A DNA stretch of 64,000 nucleotides from Acidimicrobiaceae bacterium (GCA_003142095.1 PLON01000044.1:34369-98368), one strand, 5' to 3'. Counted from the first letter of the stretch, positions 32,132-45,899 are shown. Numbers and translations are program-made. The notes: generated by a model from the sequence alone, not told the origin.

Positions 32132-33111
32132 TGGAAACACTTCGTGGCCAGAGTCTGCTCTCGCTCGAGGATCTTTCGCGCGACGCAGTCGTGGAGATCC
32201 TCGACGTGGCTGAAACCTTCGTCGAAGTCAACCAGCGCACCATTAAGAAGGTGCCGGCCCTGAAAGGCCGCGTCGTGGCGTCACTCTTTTTCGAGGAGTC
32301 GACGCGTACCCGGTTGAGTTTTGAAACGGCGGCGAAACGACTGAGCGCAGACGTTCTCTCGCTCGCCATTGCTTCGAGCAGCGTCAAAAAGGGTGAGTCG
32401 CTACGCGACACCATCTCCACGATCGACGCTCTCGGGATCGACGCAGTCGTTATGCGTCACCAGTCGAGTGGCGCGGCCCTGCAAGTCAGTCGCTACGTGC
32501 CGCAAGTGCGCGTCATCAACGGCGGCGACGGACAGCACCAACACCCGACCCAGGGACTGCTCGACGCCTTTACGATTCGACAAATATTGGCTGAACGCAA
32601 CGACACCTCCGGACCGGAGTCGGGAGCGGAGCTCTTCGCCGGACTACGCATTCTCATCGTGGGCGACCTTCGCCACAGCCGCGTCGCGCGCAGCGACGTC
32701 AGCGCCTACGTCACGTTGGGCGCCGAGGTCCGCGTCGCCGCGCCCGGCACGTTGCTGCCGGACGACGTTGCGTCGTGGCCCGTGACGGTGGCGACGAACT
32801 TCGACGAGGCCCTGGCCTGGGCCGACGTCGTTGGTCTGTTGCGTCTGCAGGTCGAGCGGGGATCCGGTTCCTTCGTGCCGACGCTGCGTGAATTTACAAC
32901 AACGTACGGTCTCACGATCGAACGCGCACGGGCTCTACGGCCAGAAACGATCATTATGCACCCCGGGCCCATCAACCGTGGGGTCGAGATCGATTCCAGC
33001 GTGGCGGACTTACCCTCGGCGGTTATTGATCGCCAGGTCACGAACGGCGTGCCGGTACGCATGGCGGTGTTGTACTTGAGTGTGGCCGGCGCGAAAGAGG
33101 AGAGACCGTGA
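32131..33111 (+). CDS. pyrB: Aspartate carbamoyltransferase catalytic chain
   Basis: Condenses carbamoyl phosphate with aspartate in UMP synthesis. The 326-residue protein has the carbamoyl-phosphate motif FFEESTRTRLSFE at about 54-66, HQHPTQGLLDAFTI, and LRLQVERGSGSF and MHPGPINRGVEI in the aspartate domain. There is no regulatory pyrI gene nearby, so the enzyme is probably the simple class found with PyrR control. It overlaps pyrR by one base and pyrC by four. Confidence 0.97.
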   Translation: METLRGQSLLSLEDLSRDAVVEILDVAETFVEVNQRTIKKVPALKGRVVASLFFEESTRTRLSFETAAKRLSADVLSLAIASSSVKKGESLRDTISTIDALGIDAVVMRHQSSGAALQVSRYVPQVRVINGGDGQHQHPTQGLLDAFTIRQILAERNDTSGPESGAELFAGLRILIVGDLRHSRVARSDVSAYVTLGAEVRVAAPGTLLPDDVASWPVTVATNFDEALAWADVVGLLRLQVERGSGSFVPTLREFTTTYGLTIERARALRPETIIMHPGPINRGVEIDSSVADLPSAVIDRQVTNGVPVRMAVLYLSVAGAKEERP

Positions 33112-34415
33112 CGATACTTGTACGTGGCGGGCTGCTCATCGGAGAGAGCTCGAACGAGATTGGCGATGTGCTCATCGAGGACGGACGCGTCCGCGACGTG
33201 GGCGAGACGCTCGACGCACCGGCCGGCGCCACGGTGATCGACGCCGAGGGCTGTTGGGTCGGTCCGAGTTTCGTCGATCTGCATACACACCTTCGCGAAC
33301 CCGGACGTGAAGAGGCGGAGACCATCGAGTCCGGCGCGCGCGCGGGAGCACTGGGCGGTTACGGCGCACTGGTCGCGATGCCTAACACCGAGCCGGCCCT
33401 CGACACGCCGGCGCTCGTCGCCTACGTCTTGGCGCGCGGCGCGACAACGCCGCTCGACATCTCCGTCGCTGGGGCCATCACCCAAGGTCGGCTCGGCGAA
33501 AAGCTCGCGCCGATGGCCGAGATGGCGGCCCTCGGCGTACGCCTCTTTACCGACGACGGCACTGGCGTGCAGAACCCCGCCATCATGCGTCGCGCCCTCA
33601 CGTACGCCAAGTCCCTCGGCGTACGCCTCGCCCAGCACTGTGAAGACGAACAACTCGCGGCCGGTGGCGTAATGAACGAAGGAGCACTCAGCAGTCGACT
33701 CGGTCTCGTGGGTCGTCCGGCACTCGCCGAAGAACTGATGGTCTTGCGCGACATCGAACTCGTTCGACTCACGGGCTGTCCACTTCACTTCATGCACGTA
33801 TCCACCCGGCGTTCAGTGGCGCTGGTGTCAGCGGCTCGAGGAGAAGGACTGCCCGTCACGTGCGAAGTGACGCCTCACCACCTGACCCTCGATGAGAGTT
33901 TGCTGGAGTCGTACGACCCGCTCTTCAAGGTGCACCCACCGCTACGCGGACATGACGAGGTCGCGGGACTTCGCGCGGCGCTCGTGGCGGGCGAGGTTGA
34001 TGCCGTGGCGACCGACCACGCACCGCACGCCAGTGAGTTGAAGGACCTTCCCTTTGACGAAGCGCCCGCGGGCATGTTGAATCTGGAGCATGCGGCATCA
34101 CTCACCTACGAAGCGCTCGGTGCTGACCCGAGTGCGCAGATGTTCTTTTCGGTGATGAGCCGTAACCCGGCGCGCATCGCGCAACTCCGCCGCGACGATG
34201 AACATCCTGGTCACAGCAGTCATGGAGGGGCTCTTCGTCCTGGTGAAGATGCCAACCTCGTGGTCTTCGATCCGTCGGCGCGCTGGCGCGTCGAGCGCAG
34301 TGCCCTCGCGAGTCGCGCGACGAACACCCCGTACGATCAGCGCGACATGCGCGGGCGAGTGCGGGCTCTCGTGGTGCGCGGTGCGCTCGTCGTCAACGAC
34401 GGGACACTTGCGTGA
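33108..34415 (+). CDS. pyrC: Dihydroorotase
   Basis: Zinc amidohydrolase closing carbamoyl-aspartate to dihydroorotate. The 435-residue length and motifs fit the larger class I type: metal ligands in VDLHTHLREPGREEAETI, the MPNTEPALDTP segment, a metal-binding His in ARLAQHCEDEQ-type context, the MHVSTRRSV stretch, and the catalytic Asp and His in ATDHAPH. GTG start overlapping pyrB by 4 bases; overlaps carA by 4. Confidence 0.96.
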   Translation: MTILVRGGLLIGESSNEIGDVLIEDGRVRDVGETLDAPAGATVIDAEGCWVGPSFVDLHTHLREPGREEAETIESGARAGALGGYGALVAMPNTEPALDTPALVAYVLARGATTPLDISVAGAITQGRLGEKLAPMAEMAALGVRLFTDDGTGVQNPAIMRRALTYAKSLGVRLAQHCEDEQLAAGGVMNEGALSSRLGLVGRPALAEELMVLRDIELVRLTGCPLHFMHVSTRRSVALVSAARGEGLPVTCEVTPHHLTLDESLLESYDPLFKVHPPLRGHDEVAGLRAALVAGEVDAVATDHAPHASELKDLPFDEAPAGMLNLEHAASLTYEALGADPSAQMFFSVMSRNPARIAQLRRDDEHPGHSSHGGALRPGEDANLVVFDPSARWRVERSALASRATNTPYDQRDMRGRVRALVVRGALVVNDGTLA

Positions 34416-35496
34416 CGCGTCACGACGCCTGGCTCGTCCTCGCCGATGGCACGACCTTCGAGGGGCACGCCGCGGGCTATTTACCACCGCTTGGATCCAC
34501 GACCGGTGAGTTCGTCTTCAACACCTCGACGAGTGGTTACCAAGAGGTCATCACGGATCCGAGCTACGCCGGTCAGATCGTCACGTTCACGTACCCTCAC
34601 ATCGGAAACTATGGCGTGACGCCACTCGACGACGAAGCTGCGCGACCGTGGTGCCGCGGCGTGGTGGTGCGTGATCTCAGCGAACTACCGTCGAGTTGGC
34701 GTTCGCACGAATCACTCGAGGCGTTCCTCGTGCGCCACGAAGTTCCGGTCATCGTGGGTGTCGACACTCGGCGTCTCACGCGTCACTTGCGCTCGAACGG
34801 AACTTTACCGGGAGCCTTCGGCCACGGGCCAGACGTCGCCACGGCGGCAACGTCGGCGACGGGGACTGACGGACTCGACTTCGTGCACGACGTCTCCACG
34901 CGCGAGCCCTATCAGCGCGGCGACGGCGACCTGCACGTGGTGGCCCTCGACTACGGCATCAAGACCACGATGGTGAATCAGCTCGCCGAGCGATTCCGCC
35001 TCACCGTCGTTCCGGCGTCGACCGGCGCCGACGAAGTGCGTGCGCTTCACCCCGACGGCATCTTCCTCTCGAACGGTCCAGGCGACCCGGCCGCTCTCGG
35101 TGCGCAGGTCTCGGTGCTCGCTGATCTTCTTGGCTCGACGCCAATCTTTGGCATCTGCCTCGGTCACCAACTTCTCGCCGACGCCCTCGGGGGACGGACC
35201 TTCAAGTTGCCCTTCGGTCACCACGGCAGCAATCACCCCGTCCAGGATCTCGCGACTGGGCGCATTGAGATCACGGCCCAGAATCACAACTACGCCGTCG
35301 TACCTGATTCGCTCGAGCGCGGTGTGGTGAGTCACGTGAATCTGAACGACGGAGTCATTGAGGGCATCAGTTGCGCCGACGAACGTTGCTTCTCGGTCCA
35401 GTACCACCCGGAAGCCGGTCCCGGCCCCCACGACGCCCGTTATCTCTTTGATCGCTTTGAGACACTGCTTCGCACGAACACTCTGGAGTCTCGATA

Positions 35497-35497
<1 letters not shown>
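34412..35497 (+). CDS. carA: Carbamoyl-phosphate synthase small subunit
   Basis: Glutaminase subunit supplying ammonia to CarB. The 361 residues have the N-terminal CPSase domain ([19 protein letters not shown]) and a class I glutamine amidotransferase domain with the nucleophile in [15 protein letters not shown], and the His/Glu pair in [12 protein letters not shown]. It sits inside the pyr operon, although its product also serves arginine synthesis; the arg genes are at the other end of the window. It overlaps carB by one base (TAGTG). Confidence 0.97.
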
Positions 35498-38783
<3,286 letters not shown>

Positions 38784-38787
<4 letters not shown>

Positions 38788-39692
38788 CGAACCTCACGAC
38801 ACGAGTCGGCGGCGTGGCCTTCACGTCACCGGTCTTCACCGCGTCGGGCACCGCGGGCCACGGCGACGAACTCGCGGACTACGGCGACCTCAGCGAACTC
38901 GGCGCGATCGTGACGAAGTCTCTGGCTGCATTTGCTTTCGATGGCAACCCGCCGCCGCGACTCGCGACCTCGGGCGCGCACATGGTGAACGCGGTGGGTC
39001 TCGCCGGACCGGGCGTCGCCGCGTGGCGTTCTGCGTATCTGCCGGCACTACGACGGCGCAACGCGACGGTCGTCGGCTCCATCTGGGGTCGCACCACTGA
39101 GGAGTTCGCCGAGGCCGCCGAGGCCATGCGCGGCGCCGACGTGGTTGCTCTCGAAGTGAACGCAAGTTGTCCGAATCTCGAGAGTCGTCGCGAGATCTTT
39201 GCGCACTCGCCGCGCGCGACCGCTGACATTGTCACGGCGGCAAGGGCGGCGGGACTGCCGCTGTGGGCGAAGCTCAGTCCCAACACGCCGCTCCTGCTCG
39301 ACGTGGCCGCTGCGGCACTCGAGGCGGGAGCCGAGGCGCTCGTCTTAGTGAACACGGTGCTCGGCCTCGTCATTGATGTCGAGGCGCGTCGCCCTACTCT
39401 TGGCAACGTCGGCGGGGGAGTCAGTGGGGCGGGAATCTTGCCCGTTGCATTACGCGCCGTGTTCGAATGTCGCGCGGCCTTTCCCGACGCCGCGATTGTT
39501 GGCGTCGGCGGCATCAGTCGAGGCGAGGACGTGGTGGCGATGTTGATGGCCGGAGCGAACGCCGTAGAAGTCGGCACGGCCACGTTCGCCAACCCCCGCG
39601 CACCGTGGACCATCCAGCGCGAGTTATTTGCGTGGATGGACGCTCACGGCGTGAGCAATATCGATGAAGTGATTGGGGTAGCCCATGGCTGA
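38784..39692 (+). CDS. pyrD: Dihydroorotate dehydrogenase, class 1 type
   Basis: FMN enzyme oxidising dihydroorotate to orotate. The 302-residue protein has a Cys at 129 in [10 protein letters not shown], marking it as a cytosolic class 1 enzyme, since class 2 membrane enzymes have Ser there. The sequence [27 protein letters not shown], split at the phosphate-binding strand near residues 248-274, also fits. There is no N-terminal membrane helix. Class 1B enzymes need the electron-transfer partner PyrK, which normally lies next door but is absent here. The ATG overlaps carB by 4 bases, and the end overlaps pyrF by 8. Confidence 0.93.
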
Positions 39693-40518
39693 GACGTTTG
39701 GCGTACGACTGCACGAACGTATTCGTGAGCTGGGACCACTGTGCGTGGGGATCGATCCGAGTCGTGAACTCCTCGCGCGATGGGACCGTCCCGACACTAC
39801 CGAGTCACTCGAGTTCTTTGCGATGACGGTGCTGGAGGCCGCGACGGGGGTCGCTTCCGCGATCAAGCCGCAAGTTGCGTTCTTCGAGCGTTTCGGGTCA
39901 GCGGGCTTTCGCGTCCTCGAGAGGCTCGTAGCGGAAGCGCGCGACGCCGAGGTGCTGGTCATCGCCGACGCGAAGCGTGGAGACTTCTCCCTGACCAACG
40001 AGGCTTACGCGCAGGCCTGGTTGAGTGACGCCTCACCTCTCGCGGTCGACGCGCTGACCGTGAGCCCCTACCTCGGAGTGGACGCTCTGACGCCGTTCTT
40101 CGACGCGGCTCGAAATAGTGGACGCGGCGTTTTTGTTCTCGCGGCGACGTCGAATCCCGAAGGACGAGTCCTGCAACGCGCGCGCACCGACGACCACGAG
40201 CGCGTCGAGGACATGGTGCTTCGTGAAGTGGCGAACTTGAATCACCGAGACGAAGGACTTGGTTCATTTGGCGTGGTTTTGGGCGCAACGCGCGACGCTC
40301 CGGAGTTCGATCTCGACACATTGGCCGGTCCTTATCTGGTGCCAGGAGTCGGGGCGCAGGGGGCGGACGCGAACGACGTGGCGCGACTGTTTTCTCGCTG
40401 TGAATCGGCGACCGTTCTCGTCAGCGTCTCGCGCGACATTTTATTTACTGGCCCGGAAAGGCGGCCGTTGCACGACGTCGCACGGCGTTGGCGCGACGAC
40501 CTGTGGGGGGTTCTCTAG
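39685..40518 (+). CDS. pyrF: Orotidine 5'-phosphate decarboxylase, type 2
   Basis: Final step to UMP. The 277 residues belong to the longer type 2 (actinobacterial and myxobacterial) family: VGIDPSRELLARWD at the N-terminus, the catalytic DAKRGDFSLTNEAYAQA (Lys and Asp of the DxKxxD network), and VFVLAATSNPEGR. It starts 8 bases inside pyrD, so translation is coupled. It is the last gene of the pyr operon; mihF downstream has its own promoter. Confidence 0.95.
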   Translation: MAETFGVRLHERIRELGPLCVGIDPSRELLARWDRPDTTESLEFFAMTVLEAATGVASAIKPQVAFFERFGSAGFRVLERLVAEARDAEVLVIADAKRGDFSLTNEAYAQAWLSDASPLAVDALTVSPYLGVDALTPFFDAARNSGRGVFVLAATSNPEGRVLQRARTDDHERVEDMVLREVANLNHRDEGLGSFGVVLGATRDAPEFDLDTLAGPYLVPGVGAQGADANDVARLFSRCESATVLVSVSRDILFTGPERRPLHDVARRWRDDLWGVL

Positions 40519-40538
40519 TAACCGTCACGTTGTGGGAG

Positions 40539-40544
40539 TAGTCT
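40539..40544 (+). promoter_or_regulatory. -10 element of leaderless mihF promoter
   Basis: TAGTCT ends 7 bases before the mihF GTG at 40552, with no Shine-Dalgarno. It separates mihF expression from the pyr operon. Confidence 0.6.
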
Positions 40545-40551
40545 GATTTTC

Positions 40552-40872
40552 GTGACACCGACTCCACCAACACTGTCGCAAGAACAGCGCGTCGAGGCGT
40601 CACGCTTGGCGGTGGCAAATAGACGCCGTCGCGCTGAGGTTAAGCGAATGGTGAAATCGGGTGAGCTGTCGCTCGAAGAGCTATTCAAGCTGGCCGCCCA
40701 CGAAGAGTGTGTTGCCCAGATGCGCGCGTATGACTTGATCAGCGCATTGCCGGCGATCGGCGAAGTGAAGGCGGAGCGCATTATGAAGAGTGCGTCCATC
40801 GCGAAGACTCGTCGAATTCGTGGGCTCGGCCCCAAGCAACGCAGCGAACTGTTTCGAGCTCTTGTCCGCTGA
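40552..40872 (+). CDS. mihF: Actinobacterial integration host factor (mIHF)
   Basis: Nucleoid-associated DNA-binding protein specific to actinobacteria and unrelated to HU/IHF. The 106-residue protein has a basic N-terminal helix (ASRLAVANRRRRAEVKRMVKSGE) and a helix-hairpin-helix-like region ALPAIGEVKAERIMKSASI followed by RIRGLGPKQRSELF. Both match the mIHF family (e.g. Rv1388). The family gene order mihF-gmk-rpoZ is conserved here and supports the assignment. Confidence 0.95.
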   Translation: MTPTPPTLSQEQRVEASRLAVANRRRRAEVKRMVKSGELSLEELFKLAAHEECVAQMRAYDLISALPAIGEVKAERIMKSASIAKTRRIRGLGPKQRSELFRALVR

Positions 40873-41437
40873 GCCACTGCTGGTCGTTTTTATTGGACCG
40901 GGTGGCGTTGGCAAAGGCACATTGGCGAGGCGCGTCGTGCGCGCCGACAATCACTTATGGCTCAGTCAAAGTTGGACGACGCGCGAACGACGCCCGAGTG
41001 AGAACGGTGACGAGTATCACTTCGTCGATCGCGCCACCTTCGAGAAGGCGATCGAGGCCGGACAGTTTCTCGAGTGGGCCGAGTTCCAGGGCCACCTCTA
41101 CGGCACGCCGCAACCGAGGGCTCCCGACGGCGCCGACCTGTTGCTCGAGATCGAAGTACAAGGGGCTGAGCAGGTACTTGCTACTCGTCCCGACGCCGAG
41201 GTCTTTTTGATTCTGCCGCCTTCAATGGAGCGACTCGAAGAGCGTCTGCGCGCTCGTGGCGACGACGACACCCACGTCGCCGATCGCCTGGCCAGCGCCC
41301 CCGCGGAGCTCGAAAAGGGCCACCAGTTGGCCTCGCACGTGGTTGTGAACGACGACGTGGAGCGAGCATGTGGAGAAATCCTCTCTATACTGGAAGAACT
41401 CCGCCGGCGACGGCGCGATCTCTCGTCAAAGGACTGA
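40862..41437 (+). CDS. gmk: Guanylate kinase
   Basis: Phosphorylates GMP to GDP. The 191-residue product has the P-loop VVFIGPGGVGKGTLARRV, the GMP-binding SWTTRERRPSENGDEYHFVD and the lid region RLRARGDDDTHVADRL. The frame is open upstream to an ATG at 40790 inside mihF, but a TTG at 40862 gives the usual short N-terminus before the P-loop and overlaps mihF by only 11 bases. The exact start is uncertain. It lies immediately before rpoZ. Confidence 0.93.
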   Translation: MSAEPLLVVFIGPGGVGKGTLARRVVRADNHLWLSQSWTTRERRPSENGDEYHFVDRATFEKAIEAGQFLEWAEFQGHLYGTPQPRAPDGADLLLEIEVQGAEQVLATRPDAEVFLILPPSMERLEERLRARGDDDTHVADRLASAPAELEKGHQLASHVVVNDDVERACGEILSILEELRRRRRDLSSKD

Positions 41438-41442
41438 CTTTC

Positions 41443-41796
41443 ATGGCCGAACGCCCCACTCTTGTCGACCCGCCCATCGAGAACCTGCTCGGGAAGGTCG
41501 GCGACTCAAAATTCACCCTCGTGGCGGTGACGGCAATTCGTGCCCGCGAGATCAACGAGTACTACAACGGCCTCGGTTCGGGCCACGGCGCTCTCATCCC
41601 GCCCCAGGTGACGTCGCTTTCGAACAAGTCGCTCTCGCTCGCCATGGAAGAGCTCTACGAAGGCAAACTGCAGTTCCACCGCCCGACGGTCGACGAGCTC
41701 GAAGGCGAGCGTCTGCAGGCCGAAGCGTTGGAGCAGGCTCGCCAGGACGCCAACAGTGACCTGGACGCCTTCACCGATGCCCTCCGCGACGCCTAA
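41443..41796 (+). CDS. rpoZ: RNA polymerase omega subunit
   Basis: Small subunit that helps fold and assemble the beta-prime subunit. The 117-residue protein begins ERPTLVDPPIENLLGKVGDS and contains FTLVAVTAIRAREINEYYNG, the omega signature, with the later KSLSLAMEELYEGKL segment common in actinobacteria. It lies 5 bases after gmk; its 3' end overlaps coaBC by 20 bases. Confidence 0.95.
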   Translation: MAERPTLVDPPIENLLGKVGDSKFTLVAVTAIRAREINEYYNGLGSGHGALIPPQVTSLSNKSLSLAMEELYEGKLQFHRPTVDELEGERLQAEALEQARQDANSDLDAFTDALRDA

Positions 41797-43009
41797 GTCG
41801 TCGACCCCCCGCATCGTCCTCGGCGTCGCCGGGGGCATTGCCGCTTACAAATCCGTCGAGTTACTGCGCCTCTTGCGCGACCGGGGCTATCACGTGGCAC
41901 CCATCCTGACTCCGGACGCCACTCGATTCGTGGGTACCGTCACGTTCTCCGCGCTCGCGAGCGAGCCCGCGCGCACGTCGCTCTACGGTGATCCGACGAC
42001 ACCGATCCCGCACACCTACCTGGGCTCGAATGCTGACGTCGTTGTGGTCGCACCCGCGACGGCGCATCTGATTGCCCGCTACGCAATGGGACTTGCAGAC
42101 GACCTTTTGACGGCGACGTTGCTCGCCACGCGCGCGCCGGTCATTCTGTGCCCCGCCATGCACGAAGAGATGTGGGAGCAGCCCTCGGTCCAAGAGAATC
42201 TGGCAACGCTGCGCCGTCGCGGGGTACTTGTACTCGAACCAGAATCGGGCCACCTCGCCGGTGGCGACGAGGGGACTGGGCGTCTACCCGAACCCGCGAC
42301 GATCGCCGAACTGGTCGAGCGCGTCGTGGACGGCTATCGCGGTGTACTGAGCGGAGTCTCGGTGTTGATCAGCGCTGGCGGTTCTCGCGAAGCCATCGAT
42401 CCGGTGCGCTTCATCACGAATCGTTCGTCGGGTCGTCAGGGCTACGCGCTCGCGGAAGTTGCCGCTCGCCTCGGAGCGCGCGTCACGCTCGTGACGACCG
42501 TCGAGCGTGAGCTGAGTCTCGACACGAGACGAACCATCGACGTTGTGCGCGTCGAGAGCGCGAGTGAGATGCACGAGGCGATGATGTTACGGAGCGCATC
42601 AAACGACTGCGTGATTATGGCGGCGGCCGTGGCGGACTTCACGCTGAAGGCGTCAAACGAAAAGTTAAAGCGACGTGATGGACCGCCGGAACTGCACTTC
42701 GAACCGGCGGTCGATATCTTGGCTGACCTGGTGGCTCATCGCCACGCAGGTCAAGTGATTGTCGGCTTCGCGGCCGAAACGACTGACGTTGAAACGAACG
42801 CGGCGCTCAAGTGGCAGAAGAAGGGTGTTGATCTTCTCGTCGTCAACGACGTCAGCGCGAACGGCGTCGGCTTCGAATACCAAACGAACGAAGTCGTGCT
42901 GCTGAGTGGTGACCGCGAGCCCGAACGGATCTCGCAGCGCTCGAAAGAAGAGGTTTCACGGTCGATCTTGGCTAGGGTGGCTACATTGTTACCCGAAGGA
43001 GCACCATGA
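41777..43009 (+). CDS. coaBC: Phosphopantothenoylcysteine synthetase/decarboxylase
   Basis: Bifunctional coenzyme A enzyme, 410 residues. The N-terminal FMN decarboxylase half (CoaC) has [16 protein letters not shown], the catalytic His segment [18 protein letters not shown] and the lid Cys in [13 protein letters not shown]. The C-terminal CTP-dependent synthetase half (CoaB) starts at [24 protein letters not shown] and contains MAAAVADF and a KLKRRDG loop. The ATG at 41777 lies within the end of rpoZ. It overlaps metK by 4 bases. Confidence 0.96.
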   Translation: MPSATPKSSTPRIVLGVAGGIAAYKSVELLRLLRDRGYHVAPILTPDATRFVGTVTFSALASEPARTSLYGDPTTPIPHTYLGSNADVVVVAPATAHLIARYAMGLADDLLTATLLATRAPVILCPAMHEEMWEQPSVQENLATLRRRGVLVLEPESGHLAGGDEGTGRLPEPATIAELVERVVDGYRGVLSGVSVLISAGGSREAIDPVRFITNRSSGRQGYALAEVAARLGARVTLVTTVERELSLDTRRTIDVVRVESASEMHEAMMLRSASNDCVIMAAAVADFTLKASNEKLKRRDGPPELHFEPAVDILADLVAHRHAGQVIVGFAAETTDVETNAALKWQKKGVDLLVVNDVSANGVGFEYQTNEVVLLSGDREPERISQRSKEEVSRSILARVATLLPEGAP

Positions 43010-44202
43010 GCGATCGGACCCTCTTCACGTCGGAGTCGGTGACCGAAGGTCACCCCGATAAGATCGCCGACCAGGTGTCGGACGGTGTTCTCGACGCCAT
43101 TCTGGCCCAGGACCCCATGGCGCGCGTGGCCTGTGAAACGCTGCTGACGACGGGACTGTGCGTGGTGGCCGGTGAGATCACCACGAGCGCGGTGGTTGAC
43201 ATTTCGGCCATCGCTCGTAAAACGATTCTCGATATTGGTTACGACGACGGGGCCAAGGGCTTTGACGGCAAGAACTGCGCCGTACTGGTCTCGCTCGATA
43301 AGCAGAGCCCCGATATCGCGGGCGGCGTCGATATGGCGTTTGAACAGCGCACCGGTTCCGGTGGCGAAGACGAACTCAACGCGCTGGGTGCGGGCGACCA
43401 AGGAATGATGTTCGGCTACGCCTGCAACGACAACGACGACTTCATGCCGCTGCCGATCTGGCTCGCGCACCGACTCTCCATGCGGCTCAGCCAAGTGCGT
43501 CGTTCGGGCCAGGTGCCCTACTTGCGGCCCGACGGCAAGACCCAGGTGACGGTCGCCTACGAAGACGGACGACCTATCGGCATTGACACGGTCCTCGTCT
43601 CGACGCAGCACGAAGACGGTTACGACCACGACACGATTCACCGCGACGTCCTCGAGCACGTCATTCGCCCGATGTTGCCGAGCGACCTCGACACCAGTTC
43701 GATGCGCGTCTTCGTGAACCCGTCGGGAAAGTTCGTCCTCGGTGGTCCCCACGCGGACGCCGGACTGACGGGCCGCAAGATCATCGTCGACACCTACGGC
43801 GGCATGGCTCGTCACGGTGGCGGTGCGTTTTCCGGCAAGGACCCGAGCAAGGTTGACCGCTCGGCCGCCTACGCCGCGCGCTGGGTGGCGAAGCACGTCG
43901 TCGCCTCGGGCGCGGCGGAGCGCTGCGAAGTTCAAGTGGCCTACGCGATCGGCGTTGCGCGCCCGGTGTCGGTGCTCGTCGAAACCTTCGGCACCGAGCG
44001 CGTGGATCGTCAAAAGATCGCCAAGGCCGTCGATGCGCTGTTTGATCTACGACCGGCCGCCATCATTCGCGACCTCGATCTTCGTCGACCGATCTACCAA
44101 CGCACCGCCGCCTACGGTCACTTCGGACGAACTGACCAGGGCTTCGCGTGGGAACAGACGCCCCGGCTCGACGACCTGCGCCGGGAACTGTCGCTGACCT
44201 AG
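43006..44202 (+). CDS. metK: S-adenosylmethionine synthetase
   Basis: Makes SAM from methionine and ATP. The 398-residue protein has [32 protein letters not shown], the P-loop-like [19 protein letters not shown] and the C-terminal TAAYGHFGR, all diagnostic. A clear AAGGAG lies 5 bases before the ATG, inside coaBC. No SAM riboswitch precedes it, since there is no intergenic space. priA begins at its last base. Confidence 0.98.
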   Translation: MSDRTLFTSESVTEGHPDKIADQVSDGVLDAILAQDPMARVACETLLTTGLCVVAGEITTSAVVDISAIARKTILDIGYDDGAKGFDGKNCAVLVSLDKQSPDIAGGVDMAFEQRTGSGGEDELNALGAGDQGMMFGYACNDNDDFMPLPIWLAHRLSMRLSQVRRSGQVPYLRPDGKTQVTVAYEDGRPIGIDTVLVSTQHEDGYDHDTIHRDVLEHVIRPMLPSDLDTSSMRVFVNPSGKFVLGGPHADAGLTGRKIIVDTYGGMARHGGGAFSGKDPSKVDRSAAYAARWVAKHVVASGAAERCEVQVAYAIGVARPVSVLVETFGTERVDRQKIAKAVDALFDLRPAAIIRDLDLRRPIYQRTAAYGHFGRTDQGFAWEQTPRLDDLRRELSLT

Positions 44203-45899
44203 TGGCCCGCGCGGTCCGCGTCATTACCGAAGTCGCCGCCGTCGATCGACCATTCGATTACGAACTCAACGACGCGACAGCGAACGTCGGAGTCGGCGAT
44301 CGGGTTCGCGTTGATTTTCATAACCGTTCGGTGCGTGGCTGGGTGGTTGACGAGGTCGCGGTCAGCGAAGAACTAAAAATCGTAAAGAAGTGGCTCGGGT
44401 TGGGCCCACCGGCGTCAGAGCTCGCGCTGCTGCGTTGGGCGAGTGAGCGCTGGTACTCGACGTGGTCGCGGTTTTTGCTCGCCGCCTCACCCAAACGCAT
44501 CGTAACGTCGCTGCCGACGCCGCCCGTCGCGGCATCACTCGTGCAGACGCCAACACTCACGTATGAGCCGGGAGTCGTGCAACTGGCGCCAACGACTGAC
44601 CCGCTCGGTCTGGTTCTCAGTGCCTACGAGGCGACGAGGGAACGACCGGGATCGCTCCTCGTACTCGTGCCGACCGAAGCCTGGGCCATGCGCCTGCGCG
44701 GTCGACTCGAGCAGCGCGGGTGCGCCGTCGCCTCCGGCGAAGAGCAGTGGGAGCGCATGCGCGCCGGGTGGCCCGTGGTGGTGGGTGCGCGCGGCACGGC
44801 GCTTGCCCCCGTGCCTCTCGTGGCGGGAGCCGTTGTCGTTGACGCCGACGATGAATCGTTCCGTTCGAGCGCGTCGCCGACGTGGGAAGCGGTCGCCATG
44901 CTGCGCGAACGGTGTCGTCTCGACGGCGCGCCGCTCTGGTGTACGTCAATAATCCCGTCGCCCGCGTTGCTCGATCGCGGTGACTACCAGTGCGATCCTG
45001 ATCTCGCCGGCGGCTGGCCGCGTGTCGACGTCGTGGATCGTCGCCAGAGTGACCCTCACGAGGGAGTGCTCTCGGACGTCGCATTGCGCGCGGCGCACCG
45101 CGCTCTCGAGGGTGACGAGGTGGTGGCCGTCGTCGTGATCCTTCAGCGCTTGGGCACCGGGCGACTGCTCGCGTGCGCGAAGTGTGGTGAGTTAGCACGC
45201 TGCGCCCAATGCCTTCAAGCCGAAGAGGAAGTGGATGACATGGTGGCGTGCGCGGCGCGTCACGAACTTCGCGCCCGATTCTGTCGCCACTGCGGATCGA
45301 CAAACCTGCGCCGTGTTCGTTCCGGCGTGACGACCCTTGCGCGCGACGTGGCCGCCCAGTTGCAGTGCCCCGTGAGTGAGGTCACGGCGTCGCTCGACGC
45401 GAACGCCAAATTGGAGCGCGTTGTTGTCGGAACCGAAGCGACGTGGCAGCGCGTGCGCCGCACTGGTGTTGTCATCTTCGCCGACTTCGATCAATATTTG
45501 CTGGCTCCTCGTGAATCGGCGAGACGAACGGCCGTGAATGCGGTGGGCAAGGCCGGTCGACTGGTGGGTTCGAGACGAGAGGGGCGCGGTCTCGTCATTG
45601 TCCAGACGCGCCGGGGCGAGGACGGCGTGCTGGAGGCTCTGCGTGAAGGAAGTTTCGAGACAATCGTGGCCGGCGATGTCGCCACCGCCGAACTCCTCGG
45701 AATTGCGCCGTACGGCGCGAGCGCCGAGGTAACGGGCGACGGTGCCCGTGACTTTGTCGAAGGAGTGGCGCACGAGTTCGTCAACGTGCTCGTGGCACCG
45801 AGTGGCTTCGTGTTGCGCGCGAAAGATATTGAGACGTTGACGAGAGCGCTGCGCGACGCACCGCGACCCGCAGCGAAGTTCCGCGTCGCGGTTTTCTAG
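44202..45899 (+). CDS. priA: Degenerate primosomal protein N' (PriA-like, no helicase motifs)
   Basis: Replication-restart protein homologue of 565 residues, shorter than E. coli PriA (about 730). The N-terminal 3'-DNA-binding domain is recognisable (VDRPFDYELNDATANVGVGDRVRVDF). At the Walker A position the sequence reads LLVLVPTEAWAMRLR without GxGKT, and DEEH is replaced by VVDADDESFR, so ATPase and helicase activity are not expected. This is known for actinobacterial PriA. The zinc region (about 325-365) keeps CAKC, CAQC and CRHC, but one of the eight cysteines is missing. GTG start overlaps the metK stop by one base. Confidence 0.88.
   Translation: MARAVRVITEVAAVDRPFDYELNDATANVGVGDRVRVDFHNRSVRGWVVDEVAVSEELKIVKKWLGLGPPASELALLRWASERWYSTWSRFLLAASPKRIVTSLPTPPVAASLVQTPTLTYEPGVVQLAPTTDPLGLVLSAYEATRERPGSLLVLVPTEAWAMRLRGRLEQRGCAVASGEEQWERMRAGWPVVVGARGTALAPVPLVAGAVVVDADDESFRSSASPTWEAVAMLRERCRLDGAPLWCTSIIPSPALLDRGDYQCDPDLAGGWPRVDVVDRRQSDPHEGVLSDVALRAAHRALEGDEVVAVVVILQRLGTGRLLACAKCGELARCAQCLQAEEEVDDMVACAARHELRARFCRHCGSTNLRRVRSGVTTLARDVAAQLQCPVSEVTASLDANAKLERVVVGTEATWQRVRRTGVVIFADFDQYLLAPRESARRTAVNAVGKAGRLVGSRREGRGLVIVQTRRGEDGVLEALREGSFETIVAGDVATAELLGIAPYGASAEVTGDGARDFVEGVAHEFVNVLVAPSGFVLRAKDIETLTRALRDAPRPAAKFRVAVF

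Noticed and set aside
42950-43006. Possible SAM riboswitch before metK
   Set aside because: metK overlaps coaBC by 4 bases and is preceded by a plain SD; there is no leader to hold an aptamer.
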